Shown: in pieces, positions 1 through 6,936 of the stretch
Layout: every line of letters begins with the position of its first letter
Position numbering within the stretch: position 1 is the stretch's first letter
Source of the DNA: DATFMH01 sp035267045
GTDB taxonomy: Bacteria; Bacteroidota; Rhodothermia; Balneolales; DATFMH01
NCBI GenBank assembly: GCA_035267045.1
Contig: DATFMH010000047.1
Coordinates: 1-18,977, forward strand
Length of the DNA stretch: 18,977 bases
Reading direction: 5' to 3'
Program-made: the position numbers and the translations under genes
The notes under the pieces: model-generated
Seen by the model: only the letters and a program-made list of their open reading frames with translations
Told to the model about the DNA's origin: nothing
The model's database searches: none

Positions 1-175
1 ACCTCTCCGACTTCTTTTCGATGATATGAGCCGTTTCTTCTGCCGATTTTCTTATGATGTCAGTCACAACTACCTTACCGTTCCCATGTTTGTATATAAG
101 GGTCGCGGCAAGGCTTGTCCCCGGGCCTTCACCTGTAACGACGGGTGCAACCTTATTCTCCATACCGTATCTCAT
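1..175 (-). CDS. Unknown protein, N-terminal part (cut by window edge)
   Basis: An open frame on the minus strand starts at an ATG at 173-175 and runs without a stop to the window edge, giving 58 codons. The start begins MRYGMENKVAPVV and is preceded by AAAGAAG at a suitable distance; a second in-frame ATG at 161-163 lacks this. The readable part is rich in Gly, Val and Lys (for example GEGPGTSLAATL and VVVTDIIRKSAEE) and shows no signal peptide or membrane segment. I do not recognise the family. By eye the segment is more GC-rich than the genes after it and uses codons such as CCG, GGG and AGG freely, so it may have a different history. Reading-frame integrity and the ribosome binding site support it being a gene; its function is unknown. 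Confidence 0.5.
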   Translation of the reverse strand, partial: MRYGMENKVAPVVTGEGPGTSLAATLIYKHGNGKVVVTDIIRKSAEETAHIIEKKSER

Positions 176-280
176 ATTCTTCTTTAATTAATCAGTTTAA
201 TTCACTTTTAAATAGCCTTTATTATTATCACCGTCTAACTGATTTATGAGTATATTTGTGATGCTCTATCATACAGGTTA

Positions 281-316
281 AAAAGGGCTGGCCAGCCAAA
301 CCAGCCTCGATTTTTT
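281..316 (-). terminator. Rho-independent terminator after hsp20
   Basis: On the minus strand GGCTGG and CCAGCC form a 6-bp GC stem around a 9-nt loop, followed by C and a run of Ts, just beyond the stop codon of the small heat-shock gene. The plus strand also has a T-run after the stem (311-316), so the structure could work in both directions. An alternative pairing is the perfect palindrome GGCTGGCCAGCC. Confidence 0.75.
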
Positions 317-764
317 ATAAGATTTTCACTTGTTTGGGTTTGCTTTCTTCGGTTTTTGGCACTGATACAGTCAGGATACCGTCTTTGAAATTAGCTGTAA
401 TTTTATTTGGATCAATGCTTTGAGGAAGTGTATATACTCTGTGGAAATTCCCGTATATTCTTTCTTTACGAAGAAAATCTTTCTTTTCTTTGACTTCTTC
501 CGCTTTCCTCTCACCTGTTATGGAAAGTTGATTATCCTGGTAATTGACAGTGACATCCTGCTTCTTCACTCCCGGAAGATCCACATTAATAATAAAATCG
601 TTATCTGTTTCAATAATATCCGTTCTTGGATTCCAGACACCGGTAGCGATATTGCGCTCCTCATCGAATAGGCGAAACGGTACTAAATCATCAAAAAGAC
701 GATCCATTTCACGTCTCAAATTTCTGATAGGTGTCATTGAAGGATCTTTGGTCAGGTCACTCAT
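315..764 (-). CDS. Small heat-shock protein, Hsp20/alpha-crystallin family
   Basis: This 149-residue protein is an ATP-independent holdase chaperone that binds unfolding proteins in the cytoplasm and keeps them refoldable. An N-terminal arm (about 1-44, with the RREMDRLFDDL helix typical of bacterial class A Hsp20s) precedes the alpha-crystallin domain (about 45-138). Family hallmarks are visible: the VDLPGV turn, FHRVYTLP, and the GILTVSVPK strand with its conserved G-L. The C-terminal VKI in KQVKIL fits the I-x-I/V motif that links subunits in oligomers. Length is normal and the protein looks intact. The ATG is fixed by a near-perfect Shine-Dalgarno. It appears monocistronic, with its own terminator, and lies downstream of the response regulator gene after a 175-bp spacer that could carry its own promoter. 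Confidence 0.96.
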   Translation of the reverse strand: MSDLTKDPSMTPIRNLRREMDRLFDDLVPFRLFDEERNIATGVWNPRTDIIETDNDFIINVDLPGVKKQDVTVNYQDNQLSITGERKAEEVKEKKDFLRKERIYGNFHRVYTLPQSIDPNKITANFKDGILTVSVPKTEESKPKQVKIL

Positions 765-770
765 ATTCTG

Positions 771-777
771 CCTCCTT
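771..777 (-). promoter_or_regulatory. Strong Shine-Dalgarno of hsp20
   Basis: The minus strand reads AAGGAGG six bases before the ATG of the small heat-shock gene. This is a near-perfect anti-16S match and decides the start. Most other genes here lack so clear a site, suggesting unusually efficient initiation on this mRNA. Confidence 0.8.
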
Positions 778-894
778 AGGTATAACTATATTGCGTAATT
801 ATAGAATGAATTATCATTAACAATTACTGCAACAATGAGATATACCATTGACAGCGTAACCTGCCGATCCATGTAATAATTTTTAAGTGCCTTG

Positions 895-914
895 CCTAAG
901 GTAAATACCTACAA
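895..914. promoter_or_regulatory. Candidate operator upstream of hsp20
   Basis: The spacer between the response regulator stop and hsp20 holds AGGTAAATACCT (899-910), two perfect 5-bp arms around AA, running into TACCTACAA (906-914). The last piece resembles sites at 3800-3809 and 3853-3862 beside the kinase gene. Dimeric LuxR/NarL-type regulators bind such short palindromes, so it is a plausible site for the neighbouring regulator. That is inference from position and symmetry only. Confidence 0.3.
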
Positions 915-939
915 ATAATTAAAATAATTTCATCATTGT

Positions 940-1593
940 TTATACATTACTCTCGCCTTCCACCCATTGAACCGCATGTAAGACAAGTTCGTTAGCATTA
1001 CTCAGGTTTAATTTAGTTTTAATACGTGCCCGGTACGATTCAACTGTCTTAACAGATAAGTACAATTTCTCAGCTATTTCACGTGTACCCAATCCACGGC
1101 CGGTTAATTCGAATACCTCGAGTTCACGATCACTTAAAATTTCAAGCGGTGACTGAGTCAATCTTTTATGGCCTGATGCCATACCCAGCAGCAAACGTTC
1201 GTTAATTTCATCACTGACATATATTCCACCATTTAACACCCTCCGTACTGCTTTTAATATAACATCACTCGCCACTCGCTTCATAACATATCCTCTAGCC
1301 CCGGCTCTTATAGCCCGCTCCGCATAGAGTACTTCATCATGGCGTGAAATGATCAATACGATCATTTCAGGTTTAAGAGCAAGCATATGTTTAGTAAGTT
1401 CCAGCCCGCTCATTCCCGGCAGTGACACATCCACAATGGCCATGTCCGGATTTAATTCATCCAATAAATGTAAAGCTTCTTCAGCTTTTGCCGCCTGACC
1501 ACAAATTTCAAGATCAGGCTCCGACTCAAGTATTAGCGATAATCCTTTCCGCATCAACGGATGATCATCAACGATTATAATTTTCTTTTTCAC
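940..1593 (-). CDS. Response regulator, NarL/FixJ (LuxR-HTH) type
   Basis: This 217-residue protein is a phosphorylation-controlled transcription factor. The receiver domain (about 4-120) has the acidic pair D9-D10, phospho-acceptor D55 in IVDVSLPG, switch S83 and the conserved lysine K105. A linker leads to a LuxR-type helix-turn-helix (about 152-212) with the signature LSDRELEVFELTGRGLGTRE and the recognition segment LSVKTVESYRARI. All key residues are present. The start is a GTG (1591-1593) preceded by AAGGAG at 1600-1605, a good Shine-Dalgarno. Only 17 bp separate it from the upstream kinase gene, so the two form an operon and almost certainly a cognate pair. The target genes are unknown; hsp20, directly downstream, is one candidate. 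Confidence 0.95.
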   Translation of the reverse strand: MKKKIIIVDDHPLMRKGLSLILESEPDLEICGQAAKAEEALHLLDELNPDMAIVDVSLPGMSGLELTKHMLALKPEMIVLIISRHDEVLYAERAIRAGARGYVMKRVASDVILKAVRRVLNGGIYVSDEINERLLLGMASGHKRLTQSPLEILSDRELEVFELTGRGLGTREIAEKLYLSVKTVESYRARIKTKLNLSNANELVLHAVQWVEGESNV

Positions 1594-1610
1594 CCCAGAC
1601 TCCTTACTGG

Positions 1611-3611
1611 CTAAGTCATAAACTCTCTTGAATTAATATTATTCGGAACGTTACAAATTATTTTTGTAATCCCATTACCTAAACGTTCTATACTTAGGGT
1701 TCCTCCTATCATTCGGGCACGATAATTCATTATTCTCACTCCTATCCCGGGATTCTCTTTTTCTTCGACCGGGAACCCAATTCCATTATCCGACACGGTT
1801 AATCTTATTTCCTGTTCCTTACTTTCAAGTACAACACTAATATCTGTTGCTTTTCCATGCTTCAAAGCATTATTAATTGCTTCCTGCGCAATCCTATATA
1901 AATGCAATGCCTCCGTACTGTCATAAATTAATGGCTCGCCTTTTTCACTGTAACGACAGAAAACACCACCGGTTTTCTGTATGTTTTCAATCAGCCGTCT
2001 CAATGATAGAGACAACCCATTAGCTTTCATATCTATCGGGACCAAACCTCTCGATAAGTTCCTGGCATATTCATCAGCTTCTATTAGCATTTTCGTAATT
2101 TCTTCAATTTCATTCGTACCGGGCAGCCCCTCTTTTTTAAATTTTGAAGCCAGGTTTTGGCTCATCAATCCAATACCTGTAAGCATTTGGCCAAGGCCGT
2201 CATGTAAATCCCGGCCTATCCGTTTACGTTCTTCTTCACTGATATTCAATATCTCATGTTCCAAACGTCGCCGTTCCGAGATATCACGAGTAACACACGT
2301 CAGGATTTCCATGTCCTTTAACTTAACTTCGGATATCTCAATTTCCATGGAAAAACCCGCTCCATTTTTTCGCCTGCCGGTTACTTCTCCTTTCGACAAA
2401 TATTCCGGTATGGATAAATCAGTCTTTTTTTCAAATAATAACTCGAGTTCATCATTGTAGGGTGGAGAAAACAGTTTAGATATTTTACTTCCCTTTATCT
2501 CGGCATATTCATATCCGAATATATTTTCAGCAGCCTTATTAAAAGAGAGGATCTTCCCATCTTTACTCATGGTAATAATACCTTCAAGCGATGTCTCTAA
2601 AATTGTCCGTACCGTTTCTTCGCTCCTACGCAAAGCCATTTCATACTCTTTACGTTCTATTAAAACTGCCAGAATATTTACTACCGAGTGTAAGAATGCG
2701 GTATCTATAGTACTAAAGCAACGTCTTCTATTCGTAAATACTCTCATTATTCCATATGGTTCTGATTCTCCAGGGATAGATATCGATATTCCACTAACAA
2801 TATGATAATTTTTCAGATATTGTGGTATTATATGTATGTTTTCATCATAAAAATCATCTACTATAAGCAATTCCGAAGATGTCAGAGTCTTACATGCCAA
2901 TTCATCTTCCGATTTGTTGAATGAGTACATTCCCCATTCGGGCGAGTAATTGCCAAAAAAAGATTTTATATCCAGTAATTGATGATCCGTATCTTGTTTT
3001 AAGATCTCACAATAATCTACAAATAGAGTCTCTGTGATTACTTGTACGATATAATTAAAAACTGTCTTAATATCATACCCACCCAGTGACCGTCTAATCA
3101 ACTCATCGACTACAGCAATATGCCGAGATCCCCATTCAAGTTTCTTTTGATCGTTATTTGCTCGTCGCCGTTCAGGGATTCTTTTTCTTATTAGTTTAAT
3201 CCGGTTTCTAATCTTTTGATCATTATCAGACAGGTCTATCGCTTCATCTATCCTGTCATAATCGATGATTTCATTGTTTTTACTATTATAGACAGCGACA
3301 CATAATATTTTCTTTGTCCCATGAACAGACATAAACTGATCGATGGACGATGTAATACCCTCATCATCTATCCCGACAATAACCAGGTCCGGCAATTTAT
3401 TATCTGCCAAGTTTAACAGATCTGTTTCATCCGAAACTTTACGAATATCAAAATTATATTCATTAAAAATCTGCAGGATACCGGCTGGAATATCAGCATT
3501 TTTCATAAAAACTACAGATTGAAGTGCATCATTATCATCAACGAACCGGCTCATTTCTGTGGAATAATAGTATGGAGATCGATTGGATATTTCTTGTCCG
3601 GAATTTGTCAT
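1611..3611 (-). CDS. Cytoplasmic sensor histidine kinase, pseudo-REC-GAF-PAS-HisKA_3-HATPase
   Basis: This 666-residue kinase very likely phosphorylates the regulator encoded 17 bp downstream. The N-terminal part (about 30-145) resembles a receiver fold, but the usual phospho-acceptor Asp is replaced by G80 in PDLVIVGIDD. A GAF-like segment (about 165-320) and a PAS domain (about 330-450, with GIITMSKDGKILSFNKAAENIFGY) follow as sensing modules. The dimerisation domain contains the HisKA_3 signature ERKRIGRDLHDGLGQ with phospho-acceptor H470. The ATPase domain (about 565-656) has the N-box EAINNALKH, DNGIGF and GIGVRIMNYRARMIGG. No signal peptide or membrane helix is visible, so the signal is intracellular. 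HisKA_3 kinases pair with NarL-type regulators, which matches the neighbour. The ligand is unknown. Confidence 0.94.
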   Translation of the reverse strand: MTNSGQEISNRSPYYYSTEMSRFVDDNDALQSVVFMKNADIPAGILQIFNEYNFDIRKVSDETDLLNLADNKLPDLVIVGIDDEGITSSIDQFMSVHGTKKILCVAVYNSKNNEIIDYDRIDEAIDLSDNDQKIRNRIKLIRKRIPERRRANNDQKKLEWGSRHIAVVDELIRRSLGGYDIKTVFNYIVQVITETLFVDYCEILKQDTDHQLLDIKSFFGNYSPEWGMYSFNKSEDELACKTLTSSELLIVDDFYDENIHIIPQYLKNYHIVSGISISIPGESEPYGIMRVFTNRRRCFSTIDTAFLHSVVNILAVLIERKEYEMALRRSEETVRTILETSLEGIITMSKDGKILSFNKAAENIFGYEYAEIKGSKISKLFSPPYNDELELLFEKKTDLSIPEYLSKGEVTGRRKNGAGFSMEIEISEVKLKDMEILTCVTRDISERRRLEHEILNISEEERKRIGRDLHDGLGQMLTGIGLMSQNLASKFKKEGLPGTNEIEEITKMLIEADEYARNLSRGLVPIDMKANGLSLSLRRLIENIQKTGGVFCRYSEKGEPLIYDSTEALHLYRIAQEAINNALKHGKATDISVVLESKEQEIRLTVSDNGIGFPVEEKENPGIGVRIMNYRARMIGGTLSIERLGNGITKIICNVPNNINSREFMT

Positions 3612-4064
3612 ATTTACTAATTGATTACCGTCCTATAAATCTTAATAAACCTTTTCAATTGACCTTTAGAAATGTAATGGAAGTGATTTTACCACTGATT
3701 TTTGAAATACATATCATGACATACCGGAAAGCTTATCCTTACATATCTTTCGGAGACCATACATAACCACTCCGATAGGTCATAATCCAAATAAATTTAC
3801 ACCTACATTGCTATCGGGTAATTTCGGTATTTTTATGTGGTGGCTCAACTTATACCTACAATGTTAATAAGTTTTAATTATTTGTTACTTAAAAGTATAT
3901 CCATAACCTTTTATTTATCTTTTATACAGTACAAATAATTACTATAGACTTTTTTAGACCACCATATCGAATCTGACAATGACACCGGTTTTTCTTCTGC
4001 TAATATTTTATAAATTCCATTATTAAATACACTTACATAGATCAAACGGTTTAATAACAATAAA
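3612..4064. other. Divergent spacer between kinase and PEBP genes
   Basis: These 453 bases lie between a minus-strand and a plus-strand gene and should hold promoters in both directions. No convincing gene is present; the short open frames here lack ribosome binding sites and conserved features. The spacer is very AT-rich towards 4065 and contains the direct repeat described at 3800-3862. Confidence 0.6.
3800..3862. promoter_or_regulatory. Paired ACCTACAWT motifs in divergent spacer
   Basis: ACCTACATTG (from 3801) and ACCTACAATG (from 3854) are near-identical direct repeats 53 bp apart, about five helical turns, so proteins bound there would sit on the same DNA face. A similar TACCTACAA lies upstream of hsp20 at 906-914. 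They may be binding sites for the adjacent response regulator (autoregulation), but this is inferred from recurrence and location. Confidence 0.3.
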
Positions 4065-4628
4065 ATGAAAAATATATCCTTCTCTCTTATTGCCTCTCTA
4101 TTGATTACAATTCTATTGCTTTTTACACACCCAAAAGTATATTCTCAAGATAATAAGGAACCCGATATGAGTATTACATTAACCAGTCCGTCATTTGAAG
4201 AAGGAGAAATGATACCTGTTCAATATACCTGTGATGGTAAAAATATATCACCGGCTCTTAACTGGAAAAATATTCCCGATAGTACCAAAAGCCTGGCACT
4301 TATTGTTGAAGATCCGGATGCGCCGGGGCAAACCTGGATTCATTGGGTATTATACAATATACCACCGTCTGTAACTGAACTTCCTGAAAATACGTCCGCC
4401 GATAAGAAACTTAAAAATGGAGCAGTCAACGGAACCAGCAGTTTTCGCAAACTCGGTTATGGAGGTCCCTGTCCGCCATCGGGAACTCACCGTTATTTTT
4501 TCAGAATCTATGCATTAAACACGATGCTGAATCTCGATCCGGGTGCCACCAAAACCGAACTTGTTGATGCTATGAAAGGACATATTCTCTCGGAAGGCCA
4601 ACTTATGGGTCGCTATGAGCGTGAGTGA
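4065..4628 (+). CDS. Secreted PEBP/YbhB-like protein
   Basis: This 187-residue protein belongs to the phosphatidylethanolamine-binding protein family (YbhB/YbcL branch). Residues 1 to about 27 form a signal peptide (basic KN start, long hydrophobic core, VYSQ end), so the mature protein is exported, probably to the periplasm. The PEBP core shows TSPSFEEGEMIPVQYTCDGKNI with its conserved Cys-Asp-Gly, DPDAPG (83-88), WIHWVLYNIP and GPCPPSGTHRY (134-144), which builds the anion-binding pocket. All pocket residues are present. Bacterial members have no settled function; ligand binding or inhibitory roles have been proposed. The stop overlaps the start of the following DUF72 gene by 14 bp, indicating translational coupling. 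No Shine-Dalgarno is evident. Confidence 0.93.
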   Translation: MKNISFSLIASLLITILLLFTHPKVYSQDNKEPDMSITLTSPSFEEGEMIPVQYTCDGKNISPALNWKNIPDSTKSLALIVEDPDAPGQTWIHWVLYNIPPSVTELPENTSADKKLKNGAVNGTSSFRKLGYGGPCPPSGTHRYFFRIYALNTMLNLDPGATKTELVDAMKGHILSEGQLMGRYERE

Positions 4629-5361
4629 TCACTCACTCATTCATATCGGAACCTCGGGATGGAATTATGCCCATTGGTTAGGGACGTTTTATCCCGAAGG
4701 CACAGATCAACATAGTCAATTGATTTATTACAGCCGGCAGTTTCGGACCGTTGAAGTTAATAACACGTTTTATAATCTCCCGGCTATAGATACAATTAAA
4801 CATTGGATCGACATAGTTCCTGAAAACTTTTTGTTTTCGGTAAAAGCAAGCCGGTATATCACTCACATGAAAAAATTAAAAGATCCGGCAGTGAGCCTCT
4901 CTAAGTTTATATCGAGAATGGTTTATTTCAGAGATAAAATGGGACCGATTCTCTTTCAATTACCTCCGAATTGGAAATTTAATTATGAGCGTTTGAAAAA
5001 TTTCATATCCCGGCTCCCCGACGATTATACGTACACTTTTGAATTCAGGGATCATCGTTGGATGAATGAAGAGGCCATAGGCCTGCTACATGATAATAAC
5101 ATTGCTTTATGCATATATGATCTGGCTGGCTACGAATCTCCCAAAAAATGCACATCTGATATCGTTTATATACGGTTACATGGATCAACCGGTCCTTATG
5201 AGGGAAAATATCCGGATAAAATACTTATGAAATGGGCGAAGGATATAATAAAATGGGAAAACCAGGGTAAAGAAGTGTACTGTTATTTCAACAATGATGC
5301 CCATGGCTTTGCGACGATGAACGCAAAAGCACTCAAAGAATTCATCTCTAAGGCCCTATAA
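4615..5361 (+). CDS. DUF72 family protein (YecE-like)
   Basis: This 248-residue protein matches the DUF72 family in length and landmarks: the N-terminal IGTSGWNYAHW, FRTVEVNNTFYNLP, the FLFSVKASRYITHMKKL segment, GPILFQLPPNW, a TFEFRDHRWM strand, YIRLHGS, and YCYFNNDAHGFATMNA near the end. The family is a TIM-barrel-like fold of unproven biochemical function; it resembles endonuclease-IV or sugar-isomerase barrels, but an activity should not be assigned. No signal peptide is present, so it is cytoplasmic, unlike its exported upstream neighbour. The ATG lies inside the end of the PEBP gene and lacks a strong Shine-Dalgarno, which suits coupling by re-initiation. Confidence 0.93.
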   Translation: MSVSDHSLIHIGTSGWNYAHWLGTFYPEGTDQHSQLIYYSRQFRTVEVNNTFYNLPAIDTIKHWIDIVPENFLFSVKASRYITHMKKLKDPAVSLSKFISRMVYFRDKMGPILFQLPPNWKFNYERLKNFISRLPDDYTYTFEFRDHRWMNEEAIGLLHDNNIALCIYDLAGYESPKKCTSDIVYIRLHGSTGPYEGKYPDKILMKWAKDIIKWENQGKEVYCYFNNDAHGFATMNAKALKEFISKAL

Positions 5362-5516
5362 CCTATGCATCAATAAAGTTTTTTAAATTTTAATGGTTTA
5401 ACTCCATTTGCTATTGCTACCTTGAAATATAAGAGATAATAAATATTACTATTCAGCTATCTTTTTTAAAAGTACTCAAGACATGTTTTGATTATGCTTC
5501 ATTAATTAATAGAGAG

Positions 5517-6158
5517 ATGTTTAAAAATAGAAAGAATGCCGGCCATGAGCTCGGTAAATCACTTGAGCAATATAAAACCCTTAACCCTCTTGTTTTGGCT
5601 TTACCTCCGGGGGGCGTTATAGTCGGTTATCATACGGCAAAATATCTTGATGCCGATTTTGACATTTTATTAAGCAATAAACTCGTATATCCCAACAATC
5701 CCGAAGCAGCTTTTGGTGCTGTTACCGAAGATGGAAGTATCTATCTGGCCGAATTTGCGAAAAAGGATCTCGTACAGGAAACGATAGATAAGATCGTTGC
5801 TAACAGTATGAAAGAAATAGACAGGCTCAAAGCCTATCTGCGTGATAATAAACCACTACCGGATCTAACGAATCGTATTGTCATTTTAGTTAATGATGGC
5901 ATTGTCACGGCTTCCGTTCTTCAGGCTTCAATCATTGCCTGCCAAAAACATGAAGCACAGAAGGTGATAGTTGCCGCTCCTGTGGCTGACAAAGATATTA
6001 TAAATCAACTCAGAAGCATGGTAGATGATATTACGGTTTTAGAAACTTATAAACGCTGCCGGTCAATCGCTCAGGGATATGATGATTACCCAAACCTTAC
6101 GGATCAGGATCTAAAACGAATAATTGACCTCTGGAATGATGAACACATAAATGGGTAA
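5517..6158 (+). CDS. Phosphoribosyltransferase-family protein with altered PRPP loop
   Basis: This 213-residue protein follows the layout of the stand-alone PRTase-fold proteins often annotated as putative phosphoribosyltransferase: FKNRKNAGHELG start, LVLALPPGGVIVG (26-38), LLSNKLVYPNNPEAAFGAV (51-69) and the PRPP-loop position VILVNDGIVTASV (122-134). In typical relatives the first segment is ALPRGG and the loop reads like VILVDDGLATGAT. Here Arg is replaced by Pro31, the first loop Asp by Asn126, and the following TG by TA. These substitutions should weaken or abolish PRPP binding, so the protein may not be a transferase. The frame is intact and length normal, suggesting selection for another role. 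Relatives are frequently fused to, or beside, a dienelactone-hydrolase domain; that gene lies two positions downstream. Confidence 0.85.
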   Translation: MFKNRKNAGHELGKSLEQYKTLNPLVLALPPGGVIVGYHTAKYLDADFDILLSNKLVYPNNPEAAFGAVTEDGSIYLAEFAKKDLVQETIDKIVANSMKEIDRLKAYLRDNKPLPDLTNRIVILVNDGIVTASVLQASIIACQKHEAQKVIVAAPVADKDIINQLRSMVDDITVLETYKRCRSIAQGYDDYPNLTDQDLKRIIDLWNDEHING

Positions 6159-6248
6159 CCCTGAAATGCCATATTGAAGATTATCCCTGATGGTCATTTT
6201 CGTAAGGCATAGCACCACGTTTTATTCCTACATTAGAGTAATATAAAT

Positions 6249-6280
6249 AATGGTTTAACTTACTACGATTTTTATCTTTG
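6249..6280 (+). promoter_or_regulatory. Candidate promoter of the DUF892 gene
   Basis: TATCTTTG (6273-6280) fits the TAnnTTTG -7 element of Bacteroidota promoters and sits about 60 bases before the start codon. The upstream AATGGTTTAACT also occurs before the phosphoribosyltransferase-like gene (from 5391), followed there by TACCTTGA at a similar distance. No canonical TTTG -33 element is seen, so confidence is low. Confidence 0.3.
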
Positions 6281-6342
6281 TATTGTAATATATCCATAGA
6301 TAGATAGGACTGAAATATCCACTAATATTCTGAGGATTTATT

Positions 6343-6849
6343 ATGAAAGAAATAACCACCCTGCGTGATTTGCTTGTACAGCAAACACAACATCTCTATG
6401 ATAGTGAAAAGCAGCAACTTGATGCTCTTCCTGAAATTAAAGCTAAAGTCAATTCGACTGAACTTAAGCAGATCATCAATAAACATATAGAAACAACTAA
6501 GCAGCAAGTCCGGCAATTGGATAATATTTTCAAAGAAATGAATGAAAAATCCAGGGAAGGCAAATGCGAATCGATGAAAGGATTGATCAATGAGGGAATG
6601 GAAATAGCTAAAAGATGTTCGGATCCGGAAGTCATGGATGCCGGAATTATTAATTCCATTCAACATATAGAACATTGTGAAATCGCCGGCTACGGTACTG
6701 CTGCCGCATACGCCGAAACGTTGGGTATGATGAAAGTGGCCGAAATGTATTATGGAATCCTGGAAGAAGAAAAGAAATATGATAAGGAATTATCACACCT
6801 GGCTGAAACAAAAATAAATTTGAAAGCCAAAAGCCCGATAGTCGCCTGA
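6343..6849 (+). CDS. DUF892 ferritin-like protein (YciE/YciF family)
   Basis: This 168-residue, almost wholly helical protein matches the DUF892 (YciE/YciF) ferritin-like family. It starts LRDLLVQQTQHLYDSEKQQLDALPE, carries the second-helix segment KHIETTKQQVRQLDNIF, then HIEHCEIAGYGTAAAYAETLG (108-128), and ends with EEEKKYDKELSHLAE. E22, E50, H111, E113 and the acidic residues of the last helix are placed as in the family's di-metal four-helix bundle. Members are stress-induced, and metal binding is known structurally, but a catalytic role is not established. GAGG before the ATG is a modest Shine-Dalgarno. A strong terminator follows the stop, so this looks like the end of a transcription unit. 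Confidence 0.93.
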   Translation: MKEITTLRDLLVQQTQHLYDSEKQQLDALPEIKAKVNSTELKQIINKHIETTKQQVRQLDNIFKEMNEKSREGKCESMKGLINEGMEIAKRCSDPEVMDAGIINSIQHIEHCEIAGYGTAAAYAETLGMMKVAEMYYGILEEEKKYDKELSHLAETKINLKAKSPIVA

Positions 6850-6872
6850 GATATGTATTAAACATTTGAACC

Positions 6873-6915
6873 GGCCTGGTGAAGTTCGATTTAAAATTTC
6901 ACCAGGCCTATTTTT
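6873..6915 (+). terminator. Rho-independent terminator between DUF892 and hydrolase genes
   Basis: A perfect 11-bp stem, GGCCTGGTGAA (6873-6883) with TTCACCAGGCC (6898-6908), encloses a 14-nt loop and is followed by TATTTTT. It ends only about 21 bases before the next start codon. Confidence 0.85.
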
Positions 6916-6936
6916 AAATTTTTAAAACCTTATATC

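Noticed and set aside
1..175. Faint resemblance of the partial protein to the FlhB C-terminal domain (xxAPxVxxxG)
   Set aside because: Only a few residues fit and the following sequence does not, so no family was assigned.
3524..3766. 80-codon plus-strand frame over the kinase start
   Set aside because: It overlaps the kinase 5' end in antisense, with no ribosome binding site or family features.
5391..5440. Sigma-54-like promoter before the PRTase-like gene
   Set aside because: The GG and GC elements are about 15 bp apart rather than the required 12 or so, and no enhancer-binding regulator is nearby.
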